Of a stretch of DNA of 5,436 nt, positions 1 through 4,771 are shown piece by piece (positions within the stretch are counted from its first letter, which is position 1; every line of letters begins with the position of its first letter). The stretch comes from Methanosarcinaceae archaeon (lineage in GTDB: Archaea > Halobacteriota > Methanosarcinia > Methanosarcinales > Methanosarcinaceae): contig DQIO01000166.1 of the NCBI GenBank assembly GCA_020793555.1, forward strand, positions 1-5,436, written 5' to 3'. The notes below the pieces were generated by a model, which did no database searches, was not told the DNA's origin, and saw only the letters and a program-made list of their open reading frames with translations. The position numbers and the translations under genes are program-made.

Positions 1-509
1 AGGAACATGAGTTTCGCTTTTGCCAGAACATCCTTTGGTATAATGTCAAAGTCAGGCAAAAAATCATTCTCCACAAGAAGTGGCATGATATGGGGGATTC
101 CACCTGCGAATCGTGTTCCGATCTCATAAACCGGATAGCCCGGGTCAGGGATCAGTGCAACATCTCCCGGATTGATGAACGCAAGCGGGATGTGTGCAAT
201 ACCTTCTTTTAAACCGATCATGGTCAGTGTTTCGGATGCAGCATCAATGTCAATGCCTTTGGTCTCTTTACACCAGTTTGCTGCTGCCTCACGGAATGAG
301 AGCATGCCTGTGTATGATGGATATCTGTGTGTTTTTGGATCACGCACGGCATCACACATCGATTCCACGATATGTGCAGGAGTCGGCTGGTCAGGATCGC
401 CTACACCAAGGTCGATCACGTCAACACCTTTTGCCACCATTTTTGCTTTTGCTTCGTCTATGGTTGCGAATAAGTAAGGGGGTAATGAGTTAATTCTATC
501 TGCGTACAT
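1..509 (-). CDS. dapL: LL-diaminopimelate aminotransferase, N-terminal part (gene continues beyond left edge)
   Basis: A PLP-dependent fold-type I aminotransferase that converts tetrahydrodipicolinate plus glutamate to LL-diaminopimelate, a cytoplasmic step of lysine synthesis. The visible 169 codons start [20 protein letters not shown] and carry the family's N-terminal landmarks: GVGDPDQPTP at residues 36-44, HRYPSYTG at 61-68, FREA at 72-75, IGLKEGIAH at 98-106 and PDPGYPVY at 121-128. The family is usually near 385-410 aa, so over half is missing, including the PLP-binding lysine. The start at 509 is supported by AGGTG at 515-519, five bases upstream, and a TATA-like box near 556-568. Family assignment is by recognised motifs. 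Related class I aminotransferases share several of them, but the N-terminal block fits DapL best. The first 53 codons are duplicated at 2654-2812. The upstream ATPase/DUF4276 pair lies on the same strand, so read-through into dapL is possible. Confidence 0.9.
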   Translation of the reverse strand, partial: MYADRINSLPPYLFATIDEAKAKMVAKGVDVIDLGVGDPDQPTPAHIVESMCDAVRDPKTHRYPSYTGMLSFREAAANWCKETKGIDIDAASETLTMIGLKEGIAHIPLAFINPGDVALIPDPGYPVYEIGTRFAGGIPHIMPLLVENDFLPDFDIIPKDVLAKAKLMF

Positions 510-514
510 TTTGT

Positions 515-519
515 CACCT
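515..519 (-). promoter_or_regulatory. Ribosome binding site of dapL
   Basis: AGGTG on the minus strand ends five bases before the ATG at 509 and fixes that start. The identical site is present in the duplicated copy at 2818-2822. Confidence 0.6.
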
Positions 520-555
520 GAATTTAAATTGATTTATGGATTTAGTTTAGTTTAA

Positions 556-568
556 ATTATAATTATAT
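556..568 (-). promoter_or_regulatory. TATA-like promoter of dapL (copy 1)
   Basis: On the minus strand this reads ATATAATTATAAT. Placing transcription start about 25 bases downstream gives a start near 538 and a leader of about 29 bases that includes the ribosome binding site. The whole promoter lies in the perfectly duplicated segment, so an identical copy exists at 2859-2871. Promoter function is inferred from composition and spacing only. Confidence 0.5.
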
Positions 569-663
569 GAGTGTAAGAATTGACCTAACTATTGCCACAC
601 ACCTATTTAAGAAATATGGATAAAGGTTGGTGCGTTAGTAATACCTAATGACAATATGTACAT

Positions 664-1272
664 TCATTTGCATATTTTGCTTTCTAAAATATTTTTAACG
701 CGAGCAAAGCTTGGAAGACGCTCCAGTTCATCAGGAGATAACTTTTCAAGCACATCAAATGATCTTTTTCCTTTTCTATAGGAATTTGAACAATCACGGG
801 TTGCATGGGATAAGTCATTCTGAATCTCATGACGGGATCTTGATTCTAAGTCAGTCAATGGTGGTAATGCATTTGTTTGAAGTTTGCTCCCATAGTGCTC
901 AGCTAACGCATCTCTATCCGCAACTATCCAAGTTTCCATGCAGGTCGTCATAAAAAGCACTTGGTCATTTTCTGACCCAAGTGGTTTATCCCATTTATCG
1001 CGTTCTTTTAAATGCTCCCAAGTTGCTTCCAAATCGGTCAATGGATCTTCACTGTCTATTAACATAGATACATAGTCAGAGTTGCTCTTGTTTGCATGAG
1101 CAATCTTAAAATCATCGAATGCTGAATCTCTTCCCCCACAAGCAACGAGTTTTGGCATTTGACCTTTAAATCCACAATTTTCCAGCAGTTTGCGGAATCC
1201 TTTACGACAAAGTGTATGAAGTTGACTGGAATCGCCCCCTCCTTCAATATAGATAGTGGTTTTATTCACCAT
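664..1272 (-). CDS. DUF4276 family protein, TOPRIM-like, partner of upstream AAA ATPase
   Basis: A 202-aa soluble protein that I recognise as DUF4276. Motifs in order: IYIEGGGDS at residues 7-15 (candidate TOPRIM glutamate E10), LCRKGFRKLL at 21-30, ACGGRDSAFDDF at 44-55, LIDSED at 71-76 (acidic D73 and E75), METWIVADRD at 112-121, and KGKRSFDVL at 167-175. The E plus DxE pattern is what a TOPRIM nuclease fold would show, but nuclease activity is inferred. The frame is open from an ATG at 1302, but the start at 1272 is preferred: GGAGG lies at 1279-1283 with six-base spacing, and the family motif then begins right after the start. The ATG overlaps the ATPase stop (ATGGTGA), implying translational coupling. 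The ATPase-DUF4276 pairing is a recurrent arrangement in prokaryotes. A split OLD/PARIS-like defence role is plausible; PARIS itself uses a different TOPRIM family (DUF4435). Confidence 0.88.
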   Translation of the reverse strand: MVNKTTIYIEGGGDSSQLHTLCRKGFRKLLENCGFKGQMPKLVACGGRDSAFDDFKIAHANKSNSDYVSMLIDSEDPLTDLEATWEHLKERDKWDKPLGSENDQVLFMTTCMETWIVADRDALAEHYGSKLQTNALPPLTDLESRSRHEIQNDLSHATRDCSNSYRKGKRSFDVLEKLSPDELERLPSFARVKNILESKICK

Positions 1273-2459
1273 CGTGTGCCTCCAAGATGACCTTGGATCC
1301 ACAACTGTCCAAGCCGATATTTATCTAGCCAGACATTGAGGTCATTTTGGTCCAATCTTTGAATTTCTGTGCATCCATTGTGCTTTTCACAAACCAATAC
1401 AACTTCCGGTCTTTCAGTCATAGCATCTATAAGGATATCCGAATGTGTTGTAACGATTAGCTGTGTGCGTTTAGAAGCAGCTATCAAATAATCCGCCAGT
1501 TTTGGAAGAATATCCGGGTGTAATCCGAGTTCCGGCTCCTCGATACAAATGAGGGCTGGGGGCTCCGGGTCACATAAAATAGCAAGCAAACAAAGATAGC
1601 GTAAAGTGCCATCTGACAAACGTGTAGCTGGAATCGTAAACTCGTCCTCTGTTAAGAATACCTGAACAGAGCCCCCCTCTATACTTACGTCAAAGTCGGT
1701 CAGGTTTTCGTAGAGTTCACAAAGCCCCTCCAATATCTCCTTTTTAGCCTTTGGCTCATGCCGACGAATTCTGTTTAGAAATAACCCCAAATTGGAAAAA
1801 TCCTCTTCCAGTCTGTCATTTCGCATGTCGGCTTTCTGTGGCTCTCTGAATACTGTATTCCTACCAAAAGCCCATTCGCGATAAATACGGATACCTCCAT
1901 AAGCATCTGCCAGATATGAAATTTCTGGATAATGTTCTGGGTCGCGACGTTGAGACAATATAGAAAGGGTCGGATTAATTGTCTCTCTCGCTAATTGGCG
2001 TCCTTCTTCGTCATTTGTATTAACGATAGGATGGCCGTCTTGGAAACGGTAGTAAAAATATGTATCTTGTTTACCATAAGGATGTTCATTCTCAACTCTT
2101 TCATCTTGTAGCTGGAATCTCCCATTCTCTGAATAAAAAGATAGTGAATGAACAAGTGGTTGACTTCCTTTTGGATTACTAAAAACTACATCGATGGTTG
2201 CAGCATTATCTCGTTTTCCTTTCCAAATCCACTCTGAAGCACCACCACCTTTCCGAACCACTGCGCCTATATCCATAGGTGTTGCCCGCATTAATGCCAC
2301 TGCCTCAATCAAATTTGATTTTCCAACACCGTTGATACCGATGAGGATATTCAGACTTTTAAGATCTATAAGTGTAGTTTCAGGGCCAAATGACAAAAAA
2401 TTTGTTAACTTAATCTGTTGCAGCAACTTTTTACTATCATCGGGAGATTTTTGCATCAT
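1266..2459 (-). CDS. AAA family ATPase (AAA_21/RecF-SMC-like), predicted defence ATPase
   Basis: A 397-aa complete ABC/SMC-like ATPase. The N-terminal LTNFLSFGPETTLIDLKSLNILIG (residues 18-41) is the usual RecF-type opening strand. Walker A is GINGVGKSN at 41-49. An ABC-signature-like LSDGTLRYL lies at 281-289. Walker B is ALICIEEPELGLHP at 302-315 with catalytic E308, and the switch histidine H339 is in TTHSD. The middle (about 60-270) is the lineage-variable insert expected to form the dimer/coiled region. The C-terminal LGQLWIQGHLGGTRW is a tail I associate with ATPases paired with DUF4276. The start is ATG at 2459 (or the adjacent ATG at 2456), with AAGGA at 2467-2471, seven bases upstream. 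It overlaps the DUF4276 start. No transmembrane segment is seen. Likely role, by inference: an ATP-dependent sensor/scaffold controlling the TOPRIM-like partner, as in OLD, Gabija and PARIS systems. Confidence 0.88.
   Translation of the reverse strand: MMQKSPDDSKKLLQQIKLTNFLSFGPETTLIDLKSLNILIGINGVGKSNLIEAVALMRATPMDIGAVVRKGGGASEWIWKGKRDNAATIDVVFSNPKGSQPLVHSLSFYSENGRFQLQDERVENEHPYGKQDTYFYYRFQDGHPIVNTNDEEGRQLARETINPTLSILSQRRDPEHYPEISYLADAYGGIRIYREWAFGRNTVFREPQKADMRNDRLEEDFSNLGLFLNRIRRHEPKAKKEILEGLCELYENLTDFDVSIEGGSVQVFLTEDEFTIPATRLSDGTLRYLCLLAILCDPEPPALICIEEPELGLHPDILPKLADYLIAASKRTQLIVTTHSDILIDAMTERPEVVLVCEKHNGCTEIQRLDQNDLNVWLDKYRLGQLWIQGHLGGTRW
1279..1283 (-). promoter_or_regulatory. Ribosome binding site deciding the DUF4276 start
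   Basis: A strong GGAGG on the minus strand, inside the 3' end of the ATPase gene and six bases before the ATG at 1272. It argues against the longer in-frame start at 1302, which would add ten unconserved residues. Confidence 0.7.
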
Positions 2460-2466
2460 TGTTCAT

Positions 2467-2471
2467 TCCTT
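2467..2471 (-). promoter_or_regulatory. Ribosome binding site of the AAA ATPase
   Basis: AAGGA on the minus strand, seven bases before the ATG at 2459 and ten before the ATG at 2456. It supports initiation at one of these adjacent codons. Confidence 0.5.
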
Positions 2472-2551
2472 CAAAGAGTTTAATATAAATTGCAATAATT
2501 TTCGGTTTTTTTTAATAAACATCTGATTTATTCAATATTTGATTTTTTTTC

Positions 2552-2620
2552 TGCAAAGCATCTAATGTGCAATATAAGATATTATTTTACTGGTTTAAAC
2601 TATATTTATTTTTGCAAAGC
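2552..2620 (-). repeat. Two GCTTTGCA boxes, 61 bp apart, upstream of the ATPase operon
   Basis: Minus-strand GCTTTGCA occurs at 2613-2620 and 2552-2559. Both are followed by A-rich DNA (AAAAATAAATA and GAAAAAAAATC). The spacing of 61 bp is close to six helical turns. They could be operator half-sites or BRE-like promoter elements. In such AT-rich DNA an octamer pair could also be chance. Confidence 0.3.
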
Positions 2621-2641
2621 GATTCCAAATATTCTATATGC

Positions 2642-2812
2642 TTATGGTAGATAGTCACAAATGGATTCAACGATATGTGCAGGAGTCAGCTGGTCAGGGT
2701 CACCTACGCCAAAATCGATCACGTTAACACCTTTTGCCACCATTTTTGCTTTTGCTTCGTCTATGGTTGCGAATAAGTAAGGGGGTAATGAGTTAATTCT
2801 ATCTGCGTACAT
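2642..2812 (-). pseudogene. dapL: Truncated second copy of dapL 5' end (56 codons)
   Basis: An open frame from ATG at 2812 to TAA at 2642-2644 repeats the first 53 residues of DapL and then ends with three unrelated codons (YLP) and a stop. Codons 1-29 are identical in DNA to the intact gene. Later codons differ at 11 bases over 72, giving D30N, L34F, P42L and M51I, with seven differences synonymous. The remnant keeps the promoter, ribosome binding site (2818-2822) and start codon, so it may still be transcribed and translated into a short, non-catalytic peptide. It points toward the ATPase gene 182 bp downstream. This is a partial duplication rather than a decayed full-length gene: nothing resembling later DapL residues follows. 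Confidence 0.9.
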
Positions 2813-2923
2813 TTTGTCACCTGAATTTAAATTGATTTATGGATTTAGTTTAGTTTAAATTATAATTATATGAGTGTAAGAATTGACCTAACTATTGCCA
2901 CACACCTATTTAAGAAATATGGA
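2654..2923. repeat. Direct repeat copy 2: dapL 5' end plus promoter
   Basis: Right copy of the 270-bp direct repeat, offset 2303 bases from 351-620. It is perfect over 2726-2923 and about 85% identical over 2654-2725. The DNA to its right (2924 onward, GGAATGGGGG) is unrelated to the DNA right of copy 1. Confidence 0.95.
2859..2871 (-). promoter_or_regulatory. TATA-like promoter, duplicated dapL copy
   Basis: Identical in sequence and spacing to the promoter of the intact dapL. It would start transcription near 2841 and run through the 56-codon remnant toward the ATPase gene, so it is a candidate promoter of the ATPase/DUF4276 pair. Activity is not shown by sequence alone. Confidence 0.45.
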
Positions 2924-3100
2924 GGAATGGGGGTTTGTGTGGGGAATTGTTGCTGTTTGAAAAGAGATGATTTTGTGTAGGGGGTTGGGATGTTATGGGA
3001 CTTTTAAGGCAAATCTGTTAAGTTATGCAATTACAATTCATCAACGACTCCGTTTTAGAAATCTTAACTGCGTTAATATAGTTCGATCAATACTCTTTTG

Positions 3101-3153
3101 CATACACGCATTAAGTGTATGTAAAGGCTTTAAAATTTGAACACTAAGTGTAT
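3101..3153. promoter_or_regulatory. Two operator-like palindromes sharing TAAGTGTAT
   Basis: CATACAC at 3101-3107 pairs with GTGTATG at 3115-3121 around a seven-base centre. ACACT at 3141-3145 pairs with AGTGT at 3147-3151 around one base. The 9-mer TAAGTGTAT occurs in both (3112-3120 and 3145-3153), 33 bp apart, about three helical turns. They lie about 50-100 bp upstream of the TATA-like box of the unknown operon, which suits an activator or repressor site. A DNA-binding role is inferred. Confidence 0.4.
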
Positions 3154-3202
3154 TCAATAAGTAATGGGGAGATAGAATTATCAAACTGTAATTATGAACA
3201 CA

Positions 3203-3210
3203 TTTTTATA
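3203..3210 (+). promoter_or_regulatory. TATA-like box of the three-gene operon
   Basis: TTTTTATA followed by CCATATAATC. A start about 25 bases downstream (near 3232) would leave a leader of about 49 bases containing GGAG at 3267-3270. Assigned by composition and position only. Confidence 0.35.
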
Positions 3211-3266
3211 CCATATAATCCATAAGAATTTGATACTTAAAAGTTACTAGAAAACAATCCTTATTC

Positions 3267-3270
3267 GGAG
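3267..3270 (+). promoter_or_regulatory. Ribosome binding site favouring the 3281 start
   Basis: GGAG lies one base before the ATG at 3272, too close to serve it, and ten bases before the in-frame ATG at 3281. Confidence 0.45.
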
Positions 3271-3280
3271 AATGTTGGAT

Positions 3281-3622
3281 ATGATTGAAGCATCTCAAGA
3301 GACACATACTAAAATTAGATTTACTTATAATAAATCCGAAGCATATCAGACACATTATGCTAACGGCGCTTATGGAGCAGTAAGTCCCCATGGTGATTTT
3401 GAATTCAATTTCTATTATGAACACAAAGATATACCTAAAGAAGAAGTGATGACGCTTGAAAATGGTATTCTTGAATCTGAAGAACAAACTTCTACAGACG
3501 TTATAATAAATAGAGATCTTAAAGTAGGTATAATTATGACGACTGAACAGGCTGAATCTTTAAGTAAATGGCTTATCGAAACACTTGATGATTTTAGGGA
3601 TAATCTAGAAAATGACGGTTGA
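3281..3622 (+). CDS. Small protein of unknown function, DUF3467-like pattern
   Basis: A 113-aa acidic, soluble protein. I do not firmly recognise it, but its layout resembles DUF3467: HYANGAYGAVSPHGDFEFNFYYE at residues 25-47 (Y-A-N, then a strand with acidic/aromatic residues), a variable acidic linker (48-72), then INRDLKVGIIMTTEQAESLSKWLIETLDDF at 76-105. In DUF3467 that last position is a strand followed by a helix carrying an alanine. No catalytic motif, signal peptide or membrane segment is seen. An upstream ATG at 3272 is in frame, but GGAG at 3267-3270 is only one base from it. The same site is ten bases from the ATG at 3281, which I prefer. It overlaps the next gene by 11 bases, indicating an operon with coupled translation. 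Confidence 0.72.
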   Translation: MIEASQETHTKIRFTYNKSEAYQTHYANGAYGAVSPHGDFEFNFYYEHKDIPKEEVMTLENGILESEEQTSTDVIINRDLKVGIIMTTEQAESLSKWLIETLDDFRDNLENDG

Positions 3623-4166
3623 AATGATTTATCCAAAAACACTGCCTACACAACATATCACCTCCACAAATGTCCCCTTTTGTTTACCAATAGAGAGTTC
3701 TACTTTTGATGAAAAATTGATATATGTCAAAGGTATTGCTTCATCTGTATTAGGACATTCAGGAACACCCCAAGAAAAAGCTGCCCTTTGGTATAATTCT
3801 CTTTATTCGGGGCATCATGGACTTCATCATCAAGTAGGAATTCCAGTAGATTTTGGTCGAAAATCATTGTATTCATACTATGGAGTGTCCCATATAGTAC
3901 CTGAAGTTGCAACAGTTTCTAAATTTCATGGACTTACAGCCAGTGCTACTACCCTAAAACCCATTAAATCAGATGAATCCGAAGAGATCGTAATAGTTCC
4001 TCTAAGAGATTTGCCGCACGAAGATGCCAAAAATGAAATCTCCAACTATGTTCAGCTAGCAGGAGGTAGAAAAGTTTACATATCTGAGCTTGCCGAAAAG
4101 CTAAGGCTAGATATTGAACTGATTATAGACATTATGGAGGAACTTGAGGATGAAACACGAGAATGA
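3612..4166 (+). CDS. Unknown protein with C-terminal helix-turn-helix-like segment
   Basis: A 184-aa protein I do not recognise. The N-terminal two-thirds holds an aromatic/histidine-rich stretch, WYNSLYSGHHGLHHQVGIPV (residues 60-79), followed by YSYYGVSHIVPEV. Clustered H68, H69, H72 and H73 could bind metal, but no known motif is evident. The last 30 residues, VYISELAEKLRLDIELIIDIMEELEDE at 155-181, look like a winged-helix recognition unit (I-x-E-L-A-E-x-L plus a second helix), so DNA binding is possible. The start at 3612 overlaps the preceding stop. AGGGA lies at 3596-3600 with loose 11-base spacing. The alternative ATG at 3624 has no ribosome binding site. It sits 11 bp before the third gene. 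No transmembrane segment. Confidence 0.7.
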   Translation: MTVEMIYPKTLPTQHITSTNVPFCLPIESSTFDEKLIYVKGIASSVLGHSGTPQEKAALWYNSLYSGHHGLHHQVGIPVDFGRKSLYSYYGVSHIVPEVATVSKFHGLTASATTLKPIKSDESEEIVIVPLRDLPHEDAKNEISNYVQLAGGRKVYISELAEKLRLDIELIIDIMEELEDETRE

Positions 4167-4177
4167 TTTGATTTAAT

Positions 4178-4609
4178 ATGGCTAAGTATGATTTTATTTA
4201 TGGTTCGAAAGTATTAATTCAATGTCAAGCACAAATAAATGTACATTCTTGGAATGAAAGTGCTCAACCAGACTTTGCGAAATATTTGGTTTTAATCAAA
4301 AAAGATGCGCATTTTTTTACTCACTGGTGCAAACCAAGAAACGTTGTTAATTGTATGGTAATGGAACCACCTGATGAATATTTAGACGAGAACGTTTTAA
4401 GTCGAGTCGGTACAAAAATCGATGATAGGTTAACAGAGCAAAAACGTGTGTTCACATGGTCTAAAGTTACAGCAGCCCCCCGTCATGTAAGCACTCCTGG
4501 TAGTGGACACGGAAAAATACAAATGATTCTTAATAAATCAACTTTTTGCGCCAGAGATATGGGAATTGCCTTTGATCCAGAAAGCGATTCGTATTCTGTT
4601 TCTATATGA
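4178..4609 (+). CDS. Unknown 143-aa protein, third gene of the operon
   Basis: A soluble protein with no family I recognise. Features: a beta-rich N-terminus (KYDFIYGSKVLIQCQAQINVH), FFTHWCKPRNVVNC at residues 46-59 with cysteines at 51 and 59, a central acidic/basic helix region (DEYLDENVLSRVGTKIDDRL, 66-85), and TPGSGHGKIQMIL at 106-118. Further cysteines are at 16 and 124, not in a standard zinc-finger spacing. GSGHGK is not a proper P-loop, since it lacks GxxxxGK[ST] spacing followed by S/T. It starts 11 bp after the previous stop with no clear ribosome binding site, so translation probably depends on coupling. Base composition matches the two preceding genes (AT-rich), supporting one unit. 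Confidence 0.68.
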   Translation: MAKYDFIYGSKVLIQCQAQINVHSWNESAQPDFAKYLVLIKKDAHFFTHWCKPRNVVNCMVMEPPDEYLDENVLSRVGTKIDDRLTEQKRVFTWSKVTAAPRHVSTPGSGHGKIQMILNKSTFCARDMGIAFDPESDSYSVSI

Positions 4610-4771
4610 TATTTCCAATTATACAACCTTGCCCCTATCTTTGTTTCATTGCTAACCAAGGCAACGAATAAACTTTTAGAATCATTTCCATAAATTATAA
4701 CTTAAAGTAGATGCAACTGCATACACAATCGAAATTCTCAATATATCAGAATCCATTAACGGTTATAACAA
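4610..4771. other. Intergenic region upstream of the CCA-adding enzyme
   Basis: 162 bp without a gene. Candidate TATA-like boxes on the plus strand are ATAAATTATAA around 4690-4700 and AATATATC at 4740-4747. The octamer GCATACAC at 4719-4726 also occurs at 3100-3107 in the palindrome upstream of the three-gene operon. No clear hairpin terminator is seen. Confidence 0.5.
4740..4747 (+). promoter_or_regulatory. TATA-like box close to the CCA enzyme start
   Basis: AATATATC preceded by CGAAATTCTC, a plausible BRE. Transcription about 25 bases downstream would start at or within a few bases of the ATG at 4772, giving a leaderless or nearly leaderless mRNA. This agrees with the lack of a ribosome binding site there. 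Confidence 0.35.

Larger units (their letters stand above)
351..620. repeat. Direct repeat copy 1: dapL 5' end plus promoter
   Basis: Left copy of a direct repeat whose right copy lies exactly 2303 bases downstream (2654-2923). By eye, positions 423-620 match 2726-2923 at every base (198 bp). Positions 351-422 differ from 2654-2725 at 11 sites: 351, 357, 360, 366, 385, 396, 399, 405, 410, 411 and 422. Similarity stops abruptly at 620/2923, where the sequences continue as TAAAGG and GGAATG respectively, and at about 351/2654. The two copies bracket the ATPase/DUF4276 pair. Confidence 0.95.
2460..2641. other. AT-rich leader region of the ATPase/DUF4276 operon
   Basis: A 182-bp noncoding stretch between the truncated dapL copy and the ATPase start, strongly AT-rich with A/T runs. 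On the minus strand it holds several possible promoter elements: an AAATAAATATAG box around 2599-2610, and a CCGAAAATTATTG segment at about 2493-2505 that resembles a BRE plus TATA closer to the gene. I cannot decide which is used. The octamer GCTTTGCA occurs twice on the minus strand, each time followed by an A-rich run. Confidence 0.45.
621..2923. mobile_element. Putative 2.3-kb cassette inserted at the dapL 5' end, bounded by direct repeats
   Basis: The unit consists of the ATPase/DUF4276 pair, its leader and one dapL 5' copy. Removing exactly 2303 bp would leave a single dapL with one promoter, the presumed ancestral state. No integrase, transposase, terminal inverted repeat or tRNA attachment site is visible. 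Entry by homologous (Campbell-type) recombination of DNA carrying a dapL fragment is therefore more likely than transposition. The mobility is inferred from repeat geometry. A local duplication with later divergence is the alternative. Confidence 0.5.
2924..3280. other. Noncoding region between dapL copy 2 and the three-gene operon
   Basis: About 357 bp with no convincing gene on either strand. The left third (2924-3000) is rich in G runs on the plus strand (2929-2933, 2941-2944, 2980-2984, 2987-2989, 2997-2999), unlike the AT-rich surroundings. The middle holds two small palindromes at 3101-3121 and 3141-3151. The right part holds a TATA-like box at 3203-3210 and the ribosome binding site of the next gene at 3267-3270. 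The transcripts on the two sides diverge from this region: dapL-copy promoter leftward, unknown operon rightward. Confidence 0.6.

Noticed and set aside
172..493. Two overlapping plus-strand open frames of about 100 codons
   Set aside because: They are antisense to the dapL coding region, whose protein is clearly recognisable; no ribosome binding site or sensible protein composition.
711..953. 80-codon plus-strand open frame
   Set aside because: Antisense shadow of the DUF4276 gene.
1059..1247. 62-codon minus-strand open frame
   Set aside because: Alternative frame inside the DUF4276 gene, whose own frame carries all the conserved motifs.
2194..2526. 110-codon plus-strand open frame reaching into the ATPase leader
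   Set aside because: Mostly antisense to the Walker A region of the ATPase. The tail (FRFFLINI) simply translates AT-rich leader DNA.
621..2923. Classical transposon or insertion sequence explanation for the cassette
   Set aside because: No transposase, no terminal inverted repeats, and the flanking repeat (270 bp) is far too long for a target-site duplication.
3018..3068. GTTAAG/CTTAAC inverted repeat
   Set aside because: Six-base arms with a 39-base loop are too weak to call a structure in AT-rich DNA.
3206..3912. Minus-strand open frames opposite the first two genes of the unknown operon
   Set aside because: Shadows; low-complexity hydrophobic composition from AT-rich antisense, no ribosome binding sites.
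4649..4664. TTGC...GCAA possible hairpin after the unknown operon
   Set aside because: Only four paired bases and no following T tract; not a convincing terminator.
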